A stretch of DNA of 64,000 bases. Source: Gemmataceae bacterium (GTDB lineage Bacteria > Planctomycetota > Planctomycetia > Gemmatales > Gemmataceae). The position numbers were made by a program, and so were the translations under genes. Below, piece after piece: positions 26,844-35,530 of this stretch. The first letter of the stretch is position 1, and each line of letters opens with the position of its first letter. Below the pieces are notes generated by a model, which saw only the letters and a program-made list of their open reading frames with translations, did not search any database and was not told the DNA's origin. The stretch is from the NCBI GenBank assembly GCA_019636445.1, contig JAHBXO010000020.1, forward strand, positions 24,407-88,406, written 5' to 3'.

Positions 26844-28724
26844 TCACTTCGCGGTGCCGTCGGCGGTGATGGTCAGCGCCATCGCCTTCCATTTGTCGCC
26901 GGTCAGCGATGGCGAGTAATCCTCCGGCGGCAGCGTCACGTTCACCAGCACGGCCTTCTTTGCGTCCTTCGCGTCGGGCAGCAGGCACCAGTGCTTCGCA
27001 CCATCGGCCGCCACGATCGTGGGTGTCGGCGTGCGGAACCCGGCGATCAGTTGGTTCGTATCGGCGTCCCACGACAACCCCTGCCCCTTGTCGGTGAAGA
27101 TCGAGAAGGTCTCCGGCCGCGTCCATTCCGCGGACCGGGGTACACCGACTTCCGCGTCGAGTGGCTGATCGGATCCCGGCTTGGGATCTCCGATCCGGGC
27201 ATGGAGGAATCGGACATGCTTGCCCGGTTCAGAGGCGCGGTACGCGACGGCAAGCCGGTTCCCTCCCCCATCGACCGCGAGCGCGAGACATTCCATCGGA
27301 CCGTGGGGAACGCTCAGTGCCAGCTGCGGTTTTCCACCGGGTACGGCAGAGTATATTGCACCGCCGCCGTAGGCGAATACGAGGCTTTTGTTCGGATCGC
27401 GATCGCGATGGAACGCGAGCGATTGCCGCTCGACCAGGTTCGTCGCCCCGGGAAAGGATTCGCTCGAGCCGACCTTTTTCTTACCGACGAGGTCCCAGCT
27501 TTCGACGACGCCGGCTTTGGTGACGATGATGATTTTTTCGTCGGTGAGGAAGTGGATCGACGCGATGCCGGGATGGGCCGCCTTGTCCTTCCCAATCATT
27601 TCGCCGGCGAGGTCGAGACCGTCCACGATCACGGTTTTCGTGCCGAGTTGAACAACGGTCAGCTTGCCGGCGGGATGCTCGAACGCGAAGCGGTCGCCAC
27701 CGGGACCGACATCGCTGATGCGTGGGTAGGCCATTACGGCGTCCGCCGGCACTTCGGTCTGGTCGATCCGGCGCAAGGTGTTCAAGGCGTAGCGATCGAT
27801 CGTATCCTTCATTCCCTTGCCGCCAAGTCCGTCGAAGGTGCGTCGCATCACGAGCACCACCGGCCCTTCGGAACCGCCGACCATGACTTGTCTCACCGCC
27901 ATGACATCGTGATCAAGCGAGATGGTGGCTGTCGGTTTTTCGTAGGCTTTCGGTTTGTCGGCGAACGGAGGCAGTTTCATTCCTCCCGATACCTTCGGCC
28001 CGCCGCGCGGTGCATTGGGATTCGGGCGACGGTCGGGAGCCGACTGCCCCGCAACCGGTGCCGGTTTCGCATCCACGGCCGCTTTTGCTTTTTCCTCGAC
28101 AGGCTTCGAAGGATCGGGGGCCGGTGCCGAATCAGTTGGAGGGGCATTCGCGACTGCTGGCTGGGACGATTGCGATTTCTGGTATTCCATGAAGGCATAG
28201 AATCCACCGGCCCCGCCCCCGGCGCACAACAATGCCGCCAGCAAGAGCTTGATTGTGCGCCCACGCCCTCCTCCAGCCTGTGAGGGCACCTTGGTACGAT
28301 AAGATTGCGACCGTGACGAATTTTTCGCAGACGATTCAGCCTTATCCGGCTTCGTCTTGTATTTGGATTTCGATTTCGGTTCCGGCGCCGGTTCGGCCTC
28401 GATCGGCCCAGCCGTCGGAATAGCGAAAGGATTGTCGTCCGCGACCGGCTCCGTCTTCGGTTCGGATTTCGGTACCGGCTTGGATTCCGATTTCTTCGCA
28501 ACAGGCGGAGCCGGTGGCATCGGCGGCTGGTCGAACGCGAACGGGGCATCGGCGATCACGCTCAGATTTTCGGAATCGCCCGTGCTATCCATCTCGGAGT
28601 TCGCGTCGCCTCCGGGAATCCGAAACGCATGCTGGCATCGTTTGCATCGGGCTTTTTTACCGGCCATGCCCGGAGGCGCTTTCAGTATCCCCTTGCATTG
28701 CGGACAGGCAATCTCAACGGACAT
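26844..28724 (-). CDS. Zinc-ribbon membrane protein with extracytoplasmic propeller-like domain
   Basis: The 626-residue product opens with an MJ0042-type zinc ribbon (C7/C10 and C27/C30: CPQC, CKRC), like the kinase at 2317-5166. A Pro/Lys/Ser-rich linker (40-155) leads to one membrane helix (157-178: TIKLLLAALLCAGGGAGGFYAF). A second low-complexity stretch precedes a beta-rich C-terminal half (about 270-626) with repeated LVFAYGGGAIYS- and LALAVDGGGNRLAVAYRA-type strands, suggestive of a WD40/propeller fold. The start at 28724 puts the ribbon at the N-terminus; the longer frame to 28826 adds non-coding residues. It may be a cytoplasmic sensor joined to an outside propeller; no enzyme motif is seen. 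Confidence 0.8.
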   Translation of the reverse strand: MSVEIACPQCKGILKAPPGMAGKKARCKRCQHAFRIPGGDANSEMDSTGDSENLSVIADAPFAFDQPPMPPAPPVAKKSESKPVPKSEPKTEPVADDNPFAIPTAGPIEAEPAPEPKSKSKYKTKPDKAESSAKNSSRSQSYRTKVPSQAGGGRGRTIKLLLAALLCAGGGAGGFYAFMEYQKSQSSQPAVANAPPTDSAPAPDPSKPVEEKAKAAVDAKPAPVAGQSAPDRRPNPNAPRGGPKVSGGMKLPPFADKPKAYEKPTATISLDHDVMAVRQVMVGGSEGPVVLVMRRTFDGLGGKGMKDTIDRYALNTLRRIDQTEVPADAVMAYPRISDVGPGGDRFAFEHPAGKLTVVQLGTKTVIVDGLDLAGEMIGKDKAAHPGIASIHFLTDEKIIIVTKAGVVESWDLVGKKKVGSSESFPGATNLVERQSLAFHRDRDPNKSLVFAYGGGAIYSAVPGGKPQLALSVPHGPMECLALAVDGGGNRLAVAYRASEPGKHVRFLHARIGDPKPGSDQPLDAEVGVPRSAEWTRPETFSIFTDKGQGLSWDADTNQLIAGFRTPTPTIVAADGAKHWCLLPDAKDAKKAVLVNVTLPPEDYSPSLTGDKWKAMALTITADGTAK

Positions 28725-28852
28725 GGAGCGGTTCTCAATGGGGCGCGAACGGATAGCGACGAGTCTGGCATCCACTTTAGCCGGCCGGTTCCCTTGTGTA
28801 AAGGACGCTACGGCTTTGACAATCACTCGGAATGGCCATAGGCTCTCGTACC

Positions 28853-30244
28853 ATGTACGACCGTCAGAACACGATCGCGCTCATTGCCCTCGGCGCGATC
28901 GCCGCGTTTGTGGGCGCGAACACCCTGCGGCCTACCCTTGATGCCGATACCGGCTGGCATCTTCGCATCGGGCAGTTCATCGACCTTCAGGGCACCGTAC
29001 CCGCGACCGATCCGATCTCGCGCATGGGCATCGAAGACGCGGTCCCCTGGCAGGCGTATAGCTGGCTCCACGAATGGTTGATGCACCGCTGGTATGTCGC
29101 ACGTGGCGACGCCGGCATTCTGGAAATGCGGACCGCACTCGTCGCCTTATCCTCCGCCTCCGTTTTCGCACTCGTGTTCGGTCGATTCGGCTTTCGCCCC
29201 CTCGCATTTCTGATCGCTTTCGGGCTCGCGTTCACCCTGACTCCTATGGCGACCGAACGGCCCTGGCATTACACGATCGCGTTCACGGCCATCACGTTGC
29301 GATTGGTCCTGACCGTCCGCGAAACAGGTTCGAATCGACTCGTTTTCGCGCTGATTCCGCTCTTCGCTTTGTGGGCAAACCTCCACATCCAATTCGTTCT
29401 CGGCTGGTTCATCCTAGGGCTTTGGTGCATCGATCCCGGCCTCTCGAGTCGTCGACTGGCCGCGGGCATAACGATCGGTTGCATCCTCGCGACTTTCGCG
29501 AATCCCTATCACATCCGACTTCTCGAAGTGATCCTGGATTACGCGACTCAAAGCGCTCCGCGGGAACTAATCCAAGAACTCGCCCTCCCGAGCGTTCGCA
29601 GCCTCCCGTTTCTCGCCGCGGTTTCGTTCGCCCTCGTCGCCATACTCGGGATCGCGAGGCGCAGAACGATTGGCTTCTTCGAATTCGGCGTTCTACTCGC
29701 CGCCGGTCTCGTAGGAATGCGCATGAATCGCGATCTGTGGTTCGGCGCGTTATTGGCGATCGCGGCGATCCGCCCACCTGCCCCAGCCAACCCGACGGTA
29801 CGCTCGGCATCCGTTCTGCTAACGGTCCTATCAGTCCTGATCGCAATGCGAGTTTTCAACTCAACCGGGTTGTTGGGCAACACCGACATCGCCGCCGCGC
29901 AAGCCCGGGCGTACCCCGTGCATGCCGTCGAGTTCCTCAAGTCCGAACGGCCACCCGGTCCGCTCTTCAACGATATCAGTTGGGGAGGATATCTTGCGTG
30001 GGCGCTGCCGGAGTACCCGTTGACGATCGACGGACGCACGAACCTCTACGGTGAAACACAGCTCTTGCAATCGTCACGAAGTTGGTCGACGTTGGACGGA
30101 TGGAAGTCGGATGTCGAGTTCGCGAAGTGCAATGTTGTACTCGCGCGCGTCGGGCGGCCATTGACGGACTCCCTGCGTGCGATGCCGGACGTATGGCGCA
30201 TTGCCCACGCGGACGCCGTCGCCGTCGTTTTCATCCGGCGATGA
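28853..30244 (+). CDS. Polytopic membrane protein, glycosyltransferase-39-like architecture
   Basis: The 463-residue product has about nine to ten hydrophobic helices. After the first helix comes an outside loop with LDADTGWHLRIGQFI and DPISR, where the acidic pair sits as in the catalytic DE loop of GT39/ArnT-type lipid-sugar transferases. A soluble C-terminal tail (about 355-463) contains PPGPLFNDISWGGYLAWALPEYPLTIDGRTNLYG. Families of this kind transfer lipid-linked sugars or remain uncharacterised; I see no firm donor or acceptor. The ATG at 28853 is preferred over 28832 because it starts next to the first helix. It is nearly back-to-back with the zinc-ribbon gene and its end is 6 bp from the convergent lipoprotein gene. 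Confidence 0.75.
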   Translation: MYDRQNTIALIALGAIAAFVGANTLRPTLDADTGWHLRIGQFIDLQGTVPATDPISRMGIEDAVPWQAYSWLHEWLMHRWYVARGDAGILEMRTALVALSSASVFALVFGRFGFRPLAFLIAFGLAFTLTPMATERPWHYTIAFTAITLRLVLTVRETGSNRLVFALIPLFALWANLHIQFVLGWFILGLWCIDPGLSSRRLAAGITIGCILATFANPYHIRLLEVILDYATQSAPRELIQELALPSVRSLPFLAAVSFALVAILGIARRRTIGFFEFGVLLAAGLVGMRMNRDLWFGALLAIAAIRPPAPANPTVRSASVLLTVLSVLIAMRVFNSTGLLGNTDIAAAQARAYPVHAVEFLKSERPPGPLFNDISWGGYLAWALPEYPLTIDGRTNLYGETQLLQSSRSWSTLDGWKSDVEFAKCNVVLARVGRPLTDSLRAMPDVWRIAHADAVAVVFIRR

Positions 30245-30250
30245 TCGGCC

Positions 30251-31084
30251 TCAATTTCCAAAAGCCCACAATGCCGCTTGTTGAATGACGTTGGGCTCCG
30301 CGATGACGGGCGCCTGGCCGTTTCGCACGGCGAGGTCCCACTGTTGCGGATCATCGGGCAGATTATGCCCCGTGAGGGCGACCAATCCTTCGTGTGCGCG
30401 ATCCGCCATGGCCGGGTCGCGCGTCTTTTCCATCGCAAGGACTTTTGCCAAGGCCGCGACCGAGTCCTGACTGCGCAGCGATTTCAATCCGCGCACCGCG
30501 GCCAGGCGAGTGTCCCGGTCGGAACCGCCCGTTTTCTCCGTACCCGTCGCGATCTGGACGAGAACCGGAACGGCTTCCGGGTTGTTCGATTTCGCCAGCG
30601 ACTCCACGGCCCGGCTTCGGATCACGCTGGTCACTTCGGGCGCGAACCCGACTGGCCCCGCCAGGGTACGAGTCGCCGGAGGTGCCGGGTTCAACGGATC
30701 GACCGGGGTACCTCCCGCCTGATAGTAGGCCGCTGTCAGGCTCTTCACGGCGCGTGGATCACGGAATCGCCCCAGGGCATCGATCGCCGCAACGCGAACC
30801 ACCGGGCTGGGATCGTTGATCGCCGCGTCGGTCAGCAATCGAAGGGCTTCCTCCTGTTCCGGCTCGCTACGGCCGTTGGCTAGCGGTTCCTTGAGCTTTC
30901 GCATCGCGGTCGCGCGATCGTCCCCTTCCGAACTCTTCCGCATCACCTCCAACGGATCGCGACGATCGAACATCGTCCCGACGGGATCGTCGCGGAACCT
31001 TCGGCTGCTGACCTTATCCCAGGTGCCGGCGCAGCCCGTCATACCGACCACGAGAACCAAGACGGCGAAGATCGGTCGAGACAT
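30251..31084 (-). CDS. HEAT-repeat lipoprotein
   Basis: The 277-residue product starts with a lipoprotein signal (MSRPIFAVLVLVVGMTGC), with C18 as the likely lipidated cysteine. After a charged region (DDPVGTMFDRRDPLEVMRKSSEGDDRA) come HEAT-like units: LRLLTDAAINDPSPVVRVAAIDALGRF, AVKSLTAAYYQAGG, SVIRSRAVESLAKSNNPEAV and SVAALAKVLAMEKTRDPAMA. It is probably anchored in the outer or cytoplasmic membrane as a binding scaffold. The function is unknown. The phosphodiesterase gene lies upstream on the same strand, 67 bp away. Confidence 0.82.
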   Translation of the reverse strand: MSRPIFAVLVLVVGMTGCAGTWDKVSSRRFRDDPVGTMFDRRDPLEVMRKSSEGDDRATAMRKLKEPLANGRSEPEQEEALRLLTDAAINDPSPVVRVAAIDALGRFRDPRAVKSLTAAYYQAGGTPVDPLNPAPPATRTLAGPVGFAPEVTSVIRSRAVESLAKSNNPEAVPVLVQIATGTEKTGGSDRDTRLAAVRGLKSLRSQDSVAALAKVLAMEKTRDPAMADRAHEGLVALTGHNLPDDPQQWDLAVRNGQAPVIAEPNVIQQAALWAFGN

Positions 31085-31151
31085 GGGCGACGGCTCCGAT
31101 GCGCGGCAACTACCCCGAATCGGAGCGGAATAGCGTCGCGGAAACCGTTCG

Positions 31152-31751
31152 TCAATCGGAACCGGGGTTCGCCGTGGGTTCCGGATCGGTAAGGCCCGGA
31201 ATCGGCGGCATCGAACGATTCGCCAGACCCGGCATGGACAGAATCGACTCGCCGGGCTTCGCGGCCGTTGGGATGATGATCGGCTTGAATTCGCCGCTTA
31301 CGAGATCCAGAACCATGCACGTCTTTGGATTCGCCCGGAACAGGGCACCGGGGTTCGCGACCAGGGTCTTGCCCGTGCGGTGTTGTTCCCGGACATGCGT
31401 GTGGCCGTAGAAGAGGTAGTCGAAATAGTTGCAGTGTTCGAGTTCGTAGAATTGGTGGCGGTCGTGCGAATGGCACCAGGCGATCCGCCGCCCGGCCAGT
31501 TCCATCGCCCCGAACGCGTCGTGCGCCTGTCCGCCGATATCGCGGATCGCTGCCAGCAGTTTACCCTTGTCCTTGTCCCAGTTTCCGAACACGAAGTGGG
31601 TGGGCAGAGGTTTGAACAACGTGACGGTATCGGGTGTTTCGATGTCGCCGCAATGGAGCACCAGTTCGACCTTCTGCTCGCCGAGCAGGCGGACGGCGTC
31701 GGCGACCACTTCGTGTCGGTCGTGCGTATCGCTGATGACCCCGATCCGCAT
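31152..31751 (-). CDS. YfcE/MJ0936-type metallophosphoesterase
   Basis: The 199-residue product carries the calcineurin-like phosphodiesterase motifs in order: GVISDTHDRH (D8, H10), LVLHCGDIE (D36), VFGNWDKD (N57), the histidine of WCHSHDRHQF, and YGHTHVRE followed by VANPGALF. These residues bind two metal ions. The family hydrolyses phosphodiesters; the natural substrate here is unknown. The C-terminal 40 residues are Pro-rich and extend beyond the usual family length of about 165 residues. The protein is probably cytoplasmic. Confidence 0.9.
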   Translation of the reverse strand: MRIGVISDTHDRHEVVADAVRLLGEQKVELVLHCGDIETPDTVTLFKPLPTHFVFGNWDKDKGKLLAAIRDIGGQAHDAFGAMELAGRRIAWCHSHDRHQFYELEHCNYFDYLFYGHTHVREQHRTGKTLVANPGALFRANPKTCMVLDLVSGEFKPIIIPTAAKPGESILSMPGLANRSMPPIPGLTDPEPTANPGSD

Positions 31752-31828
31752 GTCGTCCTCGTCGCTGCCGCGCGGTACCCCGTTCGCATTACGATACCAG
31801 ACCGGGACGGTCGCGGGGAGTCGAACTC

Positions 31829-31846
31829 CGCCAGCGAATCCTGGCG
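31829..31846 (-). terminator. Short hairpin after the Tat-type protein gene
   Basis: CGCCAG and CTGGCG pair around a 6-nt loop, starting 2 bp past the stop at 31849. There is no clear T-tract, so its terminator role is tentative. Confidence 0.35.
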
Positions 31847-31848
31847 AA

Positions 31849-33171
31849 CTATTTTTTCGCGGTCATTTCGACCGCCGCGACCAGGGCCACGTCGCGCGTG
31901 CCGAGTTTCTCCGCCTGCCGGACATCGCAGACCGTGGCAATCGCAAGGTGCCGATCGCCGCCGATCAACAAGTGAAACGCCTGGATGACCTCCACGCCGT
32001 CCTGTTTTCCGCGGGCACATAAACGATAAACGCTGCGCCCCTCGCCGACGGTCATCGGACCGTTCTCCAAGACTTTTTCCGGCATCCAGCCCGGCGTCTT
32101 GCGCGTCGCCTCCACAAATTCGGCGAGTACCGCCTTCTCGTCGGCACCCGCGGACGGTTTCCACGTGGCGAAGGTCGCCTGCGCGACATACTCGCCGCGA
32201 TCCAGCAACCGCATCACAAGATGCTTGTCGTTGCGCACGACGATGTGCCATTCGCGACCGTATACGAGTTCATAGCCTTTCGAGTCCACATGCCGGAGCT
32301 GGGTCCAGAGGTCCGGCGGCTTCGGCCCCGTTGGCCGTTTCTGCAGTACCGCCTCGAGCTCCTTCCCCGCCACGTCCTCACGCGAACGGGTCAGGTTGAT
32401 GGACACTTTCGCGTCCATCGCCGGACTGACCGGCCCGGCTTCGCGCGCGTCCGTTTGCGTCCATTCCAACCGGTCGATTACCGACTTCTCGCGATCGAAC
32501 TCACCCCGTGCCGCAATCGACACTTTTACCTTTGCACCCTGTTCGACTCCTTCAGCCGAGCCTTCTATCGCGAGGATGGCCCGCTTATCCGATGCAGACA
32601 CCAGACGACCATTCAGTCCGGCCTCGATCAAACCATCGAAATGGCAGACCGATTGCACGACGTCATTCGCAATCGACCAGGTGTCACCGATCGAAATTTC
32701 CCGGCCGGGTAACAGGTTTGCCAGTGCGAGCGAATCAAAATGCTCCGCGACCAACTCGAGTTCTTCCCGCGCCAGCGGCCCGGTCGGTGCGACGGGTAAT
32801 GGACCATCCGCATTGCGATAGATGAAAATACCGCGACGATCCTCGGCGAGTTTCTTGACGGAGCGCTCGCCCGCGATCGTGCTTTCCGAAACAGCTTCGA
32901 CGTAGTGCCGGGCTGCCACGGGTTTCGCCGAGTGATCCACTCGTTCCCGGTATCGGTGTTTCGCTTTCGCTTCTATGGGTAGCTGCTCCGGCTTGTCTTC
33001 TCGATCGATTTTCAAACGACCCGCGAGCACGAGTTGAAGTTCCACCTGAAAGACATCGCCCGGTTTCGTCACCTCGGCCAGCGCGACGGTCCGTTCGGCC
33101 GCGTGGACACTACCGCCACCTGCCGCAGCGGTTAGGAATCCGGCCATCAGTTCACGCCGCGTCATGCGCAT
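31849..33171 (-). CDS. Exported protein of unknown function (Tat-like signal)
   Basis: The 440-residue product begins MRMTRRELMAGFLTAAAGGG, a twin-arginine-type leader followed by SVHAAE, suggesting Tat export. The mature chain is mainly beta-rich and charged, with FQVELQLVLAGRLKIDRED, GDTWSIANDVVQSVCHFDG and VSIAARGEFDREKSVIDRLEWTQTDAR-like strands. I recognise no domain with confidence; the layout is that of a conserved planctomycete hypothetical protein. M3 at 33165 is an alternative start. It lies downstream of the molybdopterin oxidoreductase on the same strand, 75 bp away, and might be a partner of it. Confidence 0.65.
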   Translation of the reverse strand: MRMTRRELMAGFLTAAAGGGSVHAAERTVALAEVTKPGDVFQVELQLVLAGRLKIDREDKPEQLPIEAKAKHRYRERVDHSAKPVAARHYVEAVSESTIAGERSVKKLAEDRRGIFIYRNADGPLPVAPTGPLAREELELVAEHFDSLALANLLPGREISIGDTWSIANDVVQSVCHFDGLIEAGLNGRLVSASDKRAILAIEGSAEGVEQGAKVKVSIAARGEFDREKSVIDRLEWTQTDAREAGPVSPAMDAKVSINLTRSREDVAGKELEAVLQKRPTGPKPPDLWTQLRHVDSKGYELVYGREWHIVVRNDKHLVMRLLDRGEYVAQATFATWKPSAGADEKAVLAEFVEATRKTPGWMPEKVLENGPMTVGEGRSVYRLCARGKQDGVEVIQAFHLLIGGDRHLAIATVCDVRQAEKLGTRDVALVAAVEMTAKK

Positions 33172-33246
33172 GGAATTCCCTCTAATTTCCTTATTCCGGC
33201 ACGGGAATACCCGTGCCCGGTTCGGAAAGTCAAGGACAACCCCGAT

Positions 33247-35346
33247 TCACCCCGTAATCGCCTCGATCTGCACGAGATTGTCGAAGAACGTCGCACCGCC
33301 ACCGAAGTCGGTGAGGGCAGTACTCGTGAGGGTGTTGTGATTGAGGCCGTCCGCAGTGAATCGGCTCCACCAACATCCTTGCGTGACAACCACGCCGGGC
33401 CGGACGGTCTCGCCGACCTTCGCCTTGGCGCGGAATCGTCCGCGACCATTGAAGACCGCCACCACCGCTCCGTCGGCGACACCTCGCGCGGCCGCGTCCT
33501 GGGGGTGCAGGTCCACCGTCGGCTCGGCCGCCTGCGATCGCAGGTGTTCGATCTCGACAAAGGTCGAATTCAAAAACGCCGGGTCCGGCGGCGTGACGAG
33601 TTGCAAAGGGTACTTCGCCGCCAAGTCGGGTCGTGTCTGTGGATCTTCGTGCGGGGGGACGTACCGCGGTAGCGGATCGCGCCCAGCGGCTTGTTCCGTC
33701 GGGCTGAAGAGATGGCACTTCCCGCTGGGCGTTCCGAAGTTGCCCTCTGCATAAGGCGCCCAGTTCTTCGGTAGATTCAACCGTTTCGCTACACCGTCTC
33801 GAAGATCATCAAAAGTGATCCCCTGAAAGCCTCCGGTCGCTTTCATCGAAAGACGGCAAAGTTCCTCGTCGGTCGGCGCGAACAATTCCGGCTCCAAATC
33901 CATCGCCTTGGCGAGCAATCGGAAGATCTCGGTGTTCGGTTTCACCTCGCCCGGCGGGGGGATCGCGGGCGGGTTCGCCTGCACGTACAAGTGTCCGTAG
34001 CTGCTGTGGATGTCCCAATGTTCGAGTTGCATCGTCGCGGGCAGCACGATGTCGGCATGGCGCGCGGTGTCGGTCAGGAAGTGTTCCAAGACGACCGTAT
34101 AGAGATCGTCCCGTTTCAAACCTTCGAGGACTCGCGATTGATTCGGCGCGACTGCGGCCGGATTCGAATTGTAGACAATCATTGCCTTCACTGGCGGCCC
34201 GGCGAGTTCGCCGTGGAGCGCCTCGGCGAGTTGGACCATGTTGACGGTGCGTGTGCCGGGCGGGATGAGATCCGGCCGTTCGAGTGCGGGACCGTCGAAG
34301 GGATATTCCTTGCTGGTGCTCAGCAGCGCGCCGGCACCGGAGTATCGCCAGTCTCCGGTCACGGCAGGGAGACAGACGATGGTGCGGACGGCCATTCCGC
34401 CACCGCCGTGGCGCTGCAGGCCGTAGTTCAGGCGGATGAGCGCCGGCCCTCCGAAAAGTTCGCGCGACCGACCATACTCGTTGGCGAAGCGTTCGATGTC
34501 GGCGACTGGCAGTCCGGTGATCGCGGCGACCTTTTCCGGCGGATACTCGGCGAGCGCGCGGGCCTTCAGCTCCTCGCCACCGAGGCAATAACGGTCCAAA
34601 TAGTCCTGATCATTGAGGCCATCGCGGAAGAGGATGTGCAGAACGCCGAGCGCGAGCGCGGCGTCGGTTCCGGGGCGGATCGGCAGCCACCAATCGGATT
34701 TTGCCGCCGTCGCCGAACGGAAGGGGTCGATCGTTACGATCTTCGCGCCGCGTTTGCGAGCCTCGTGCTGGATGGCCCAGAAGTGCGTATTTGTGATTAG
34801 CGTATTCGATCCCCAGTTCACGATGTAGCGGCAGTCGACGGAGCGTTCGGGATCGACGGCGGCGCGTTTGCCGGCCCCGAGCGTAACTTCGCAGCCGATA
34901 CCGCCGGCCGTCGCGCAGATGGTACGATCGAGCAGCGACGCGCCGAGCCGATGGAAGAACCGGCGGTCGAGGCTCGATCCTTGAATCTTGCCCATGGTGC
35001 CGGCATAGCTGTAGGGCAGGATCGCCTGCGGTCCGTATTCGGACACGACCTGTTTCAAGTTCGTCGCGACGGCGTCGATCGCATCGCCCCAGGAGATCCG
35101 TACGAACCGCCCCTCTCCCTTCGCGCCAACGCGCCGCAGTGGATGCAACAACCGCTCGGAGTGGTAGACGCGTTCGAGGTAGTGATTGACCTTCCGGCAA
35201 AGAAAGCCGTTTGTAAACGGGTGAGCATCGTCGCCGCGGAGTCGGACGGCTTTCTGCGCGGCCGTATCGACCGTGACGATCATTCCGCAAGTATCGGGGC
35301 AATCGAGTGGACAGACTGCGCGGACCGTCTTGAGTTCTCGTGCCAT
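33247..35346 (-). CDS. Molybdopterin (bis-MGD) oxidoreductase
   Basis: The 699-residue product belongs to the DMSO-reductase/formate-dehydrogenase-type family. An N-terminal [4Fe-4S] site has C12, C16, C20 (VCPLDCPDTC) and C50 (GFLCRKV). The molybdopterin region includes RISWGDAIDAVATNLKQV, SYAGTMGKIQGSSLDRRFFHRLG, IVNWGSNTLITNTHFW and KIVTIDPFRSATAAKSDWWLPIRPGTDAALALG. The C-terminal binding domain has PLQLVTPPDPAFLNSTFVE, TVDLHPQDAAARGVADGA and VTQGCWW. No Tat leader is seen, so a cytoplasmic location is likely. The substrate is unknown. I start at 35346 (MARELKTVRAVCP); the frame runs on to 35553 over the upstream kinase gene. It diverges from the tandem kinases. Confidence 0.92.
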   Translation of the reverse strand: MARELKTVRAVCPLDCPDTCGMIVTVDTAAQKAVRLRGDDAHPFTNGFLCRKVNHYLERVYHSERLLHPLRRVGAKGEGRFVRISWGDAIDAVATNLKQVVSEYGPQAILPYSYAGTMGKIQGSSLDRRFFHRLGASLLDRTICATAGGIGCEVTLGAGKRAAVDPERSVDCRYIVNWGSNTLITNTHFWAIQHEARKRGAKIVTIDPFRSATAAKSDWWLPIRPGTDAALALGVLHILFRDGLNDQDYLDRYCLGGEELKARALAEYPPEKVAAITGLPVADIERFANEYGRSRELFGGPALIRLNYGLQRHGGGGMAVRTIVCLPAVTGDWRYSGAGALLSTSKEYPFDGPALERPDLIPPGTRTVNMVQLAEALHGELAGPPVKAMIVYNSNPAAVAPNQSRVLEGLKRDDLYTVVLEHFLTDTARHADIVLPATMQLEHWDIHSSYGHLYVQANPPAIPPPGEVKPNTEIFRLLAKAMDLEPELFAPTDEELCRLSMKATGGFQGITFDDLRDGVAKRLNLPKNWAPYAEGNFGTPSGKCHLFSPTEQAAGRDPLPRYVPPHEDPQTRPDLAAKYPLQLVTPPDPAFLNSTFVEIEHLRSQAAEPTVDLHPQDAAARGVADGAVVAVFNGRGRFRAKAKVGETVRPGVVVTQGCWWSRFTADGLNHNTLTSTALTDFGGGATFFDNLVQIEAITG

Positions 35347-35530
35347 CGGAATGTTCGCCTTCGGAAAAGATTTCGCGGTCGGGAATGTCTCGCCAACAGG
35401 AAAAAGCGGAAAAATCCACGACCTTCGCTTGCAGGTCGCTATCGGTCGGTCCAAGATTATCACCAGGACCACAAGGGTGCGATCATCATATCCGAGATCG
35501 ACACCCGTTCCCGCGTTTGGTTCGCCACCC

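Noticed and set aside
31752..31848. Possible tRNA-like segment with GTCGAACTCC
   Set aside because: It cannot form a cloverleaf with acceptor and anticodon arms; only a short hairpin is present.
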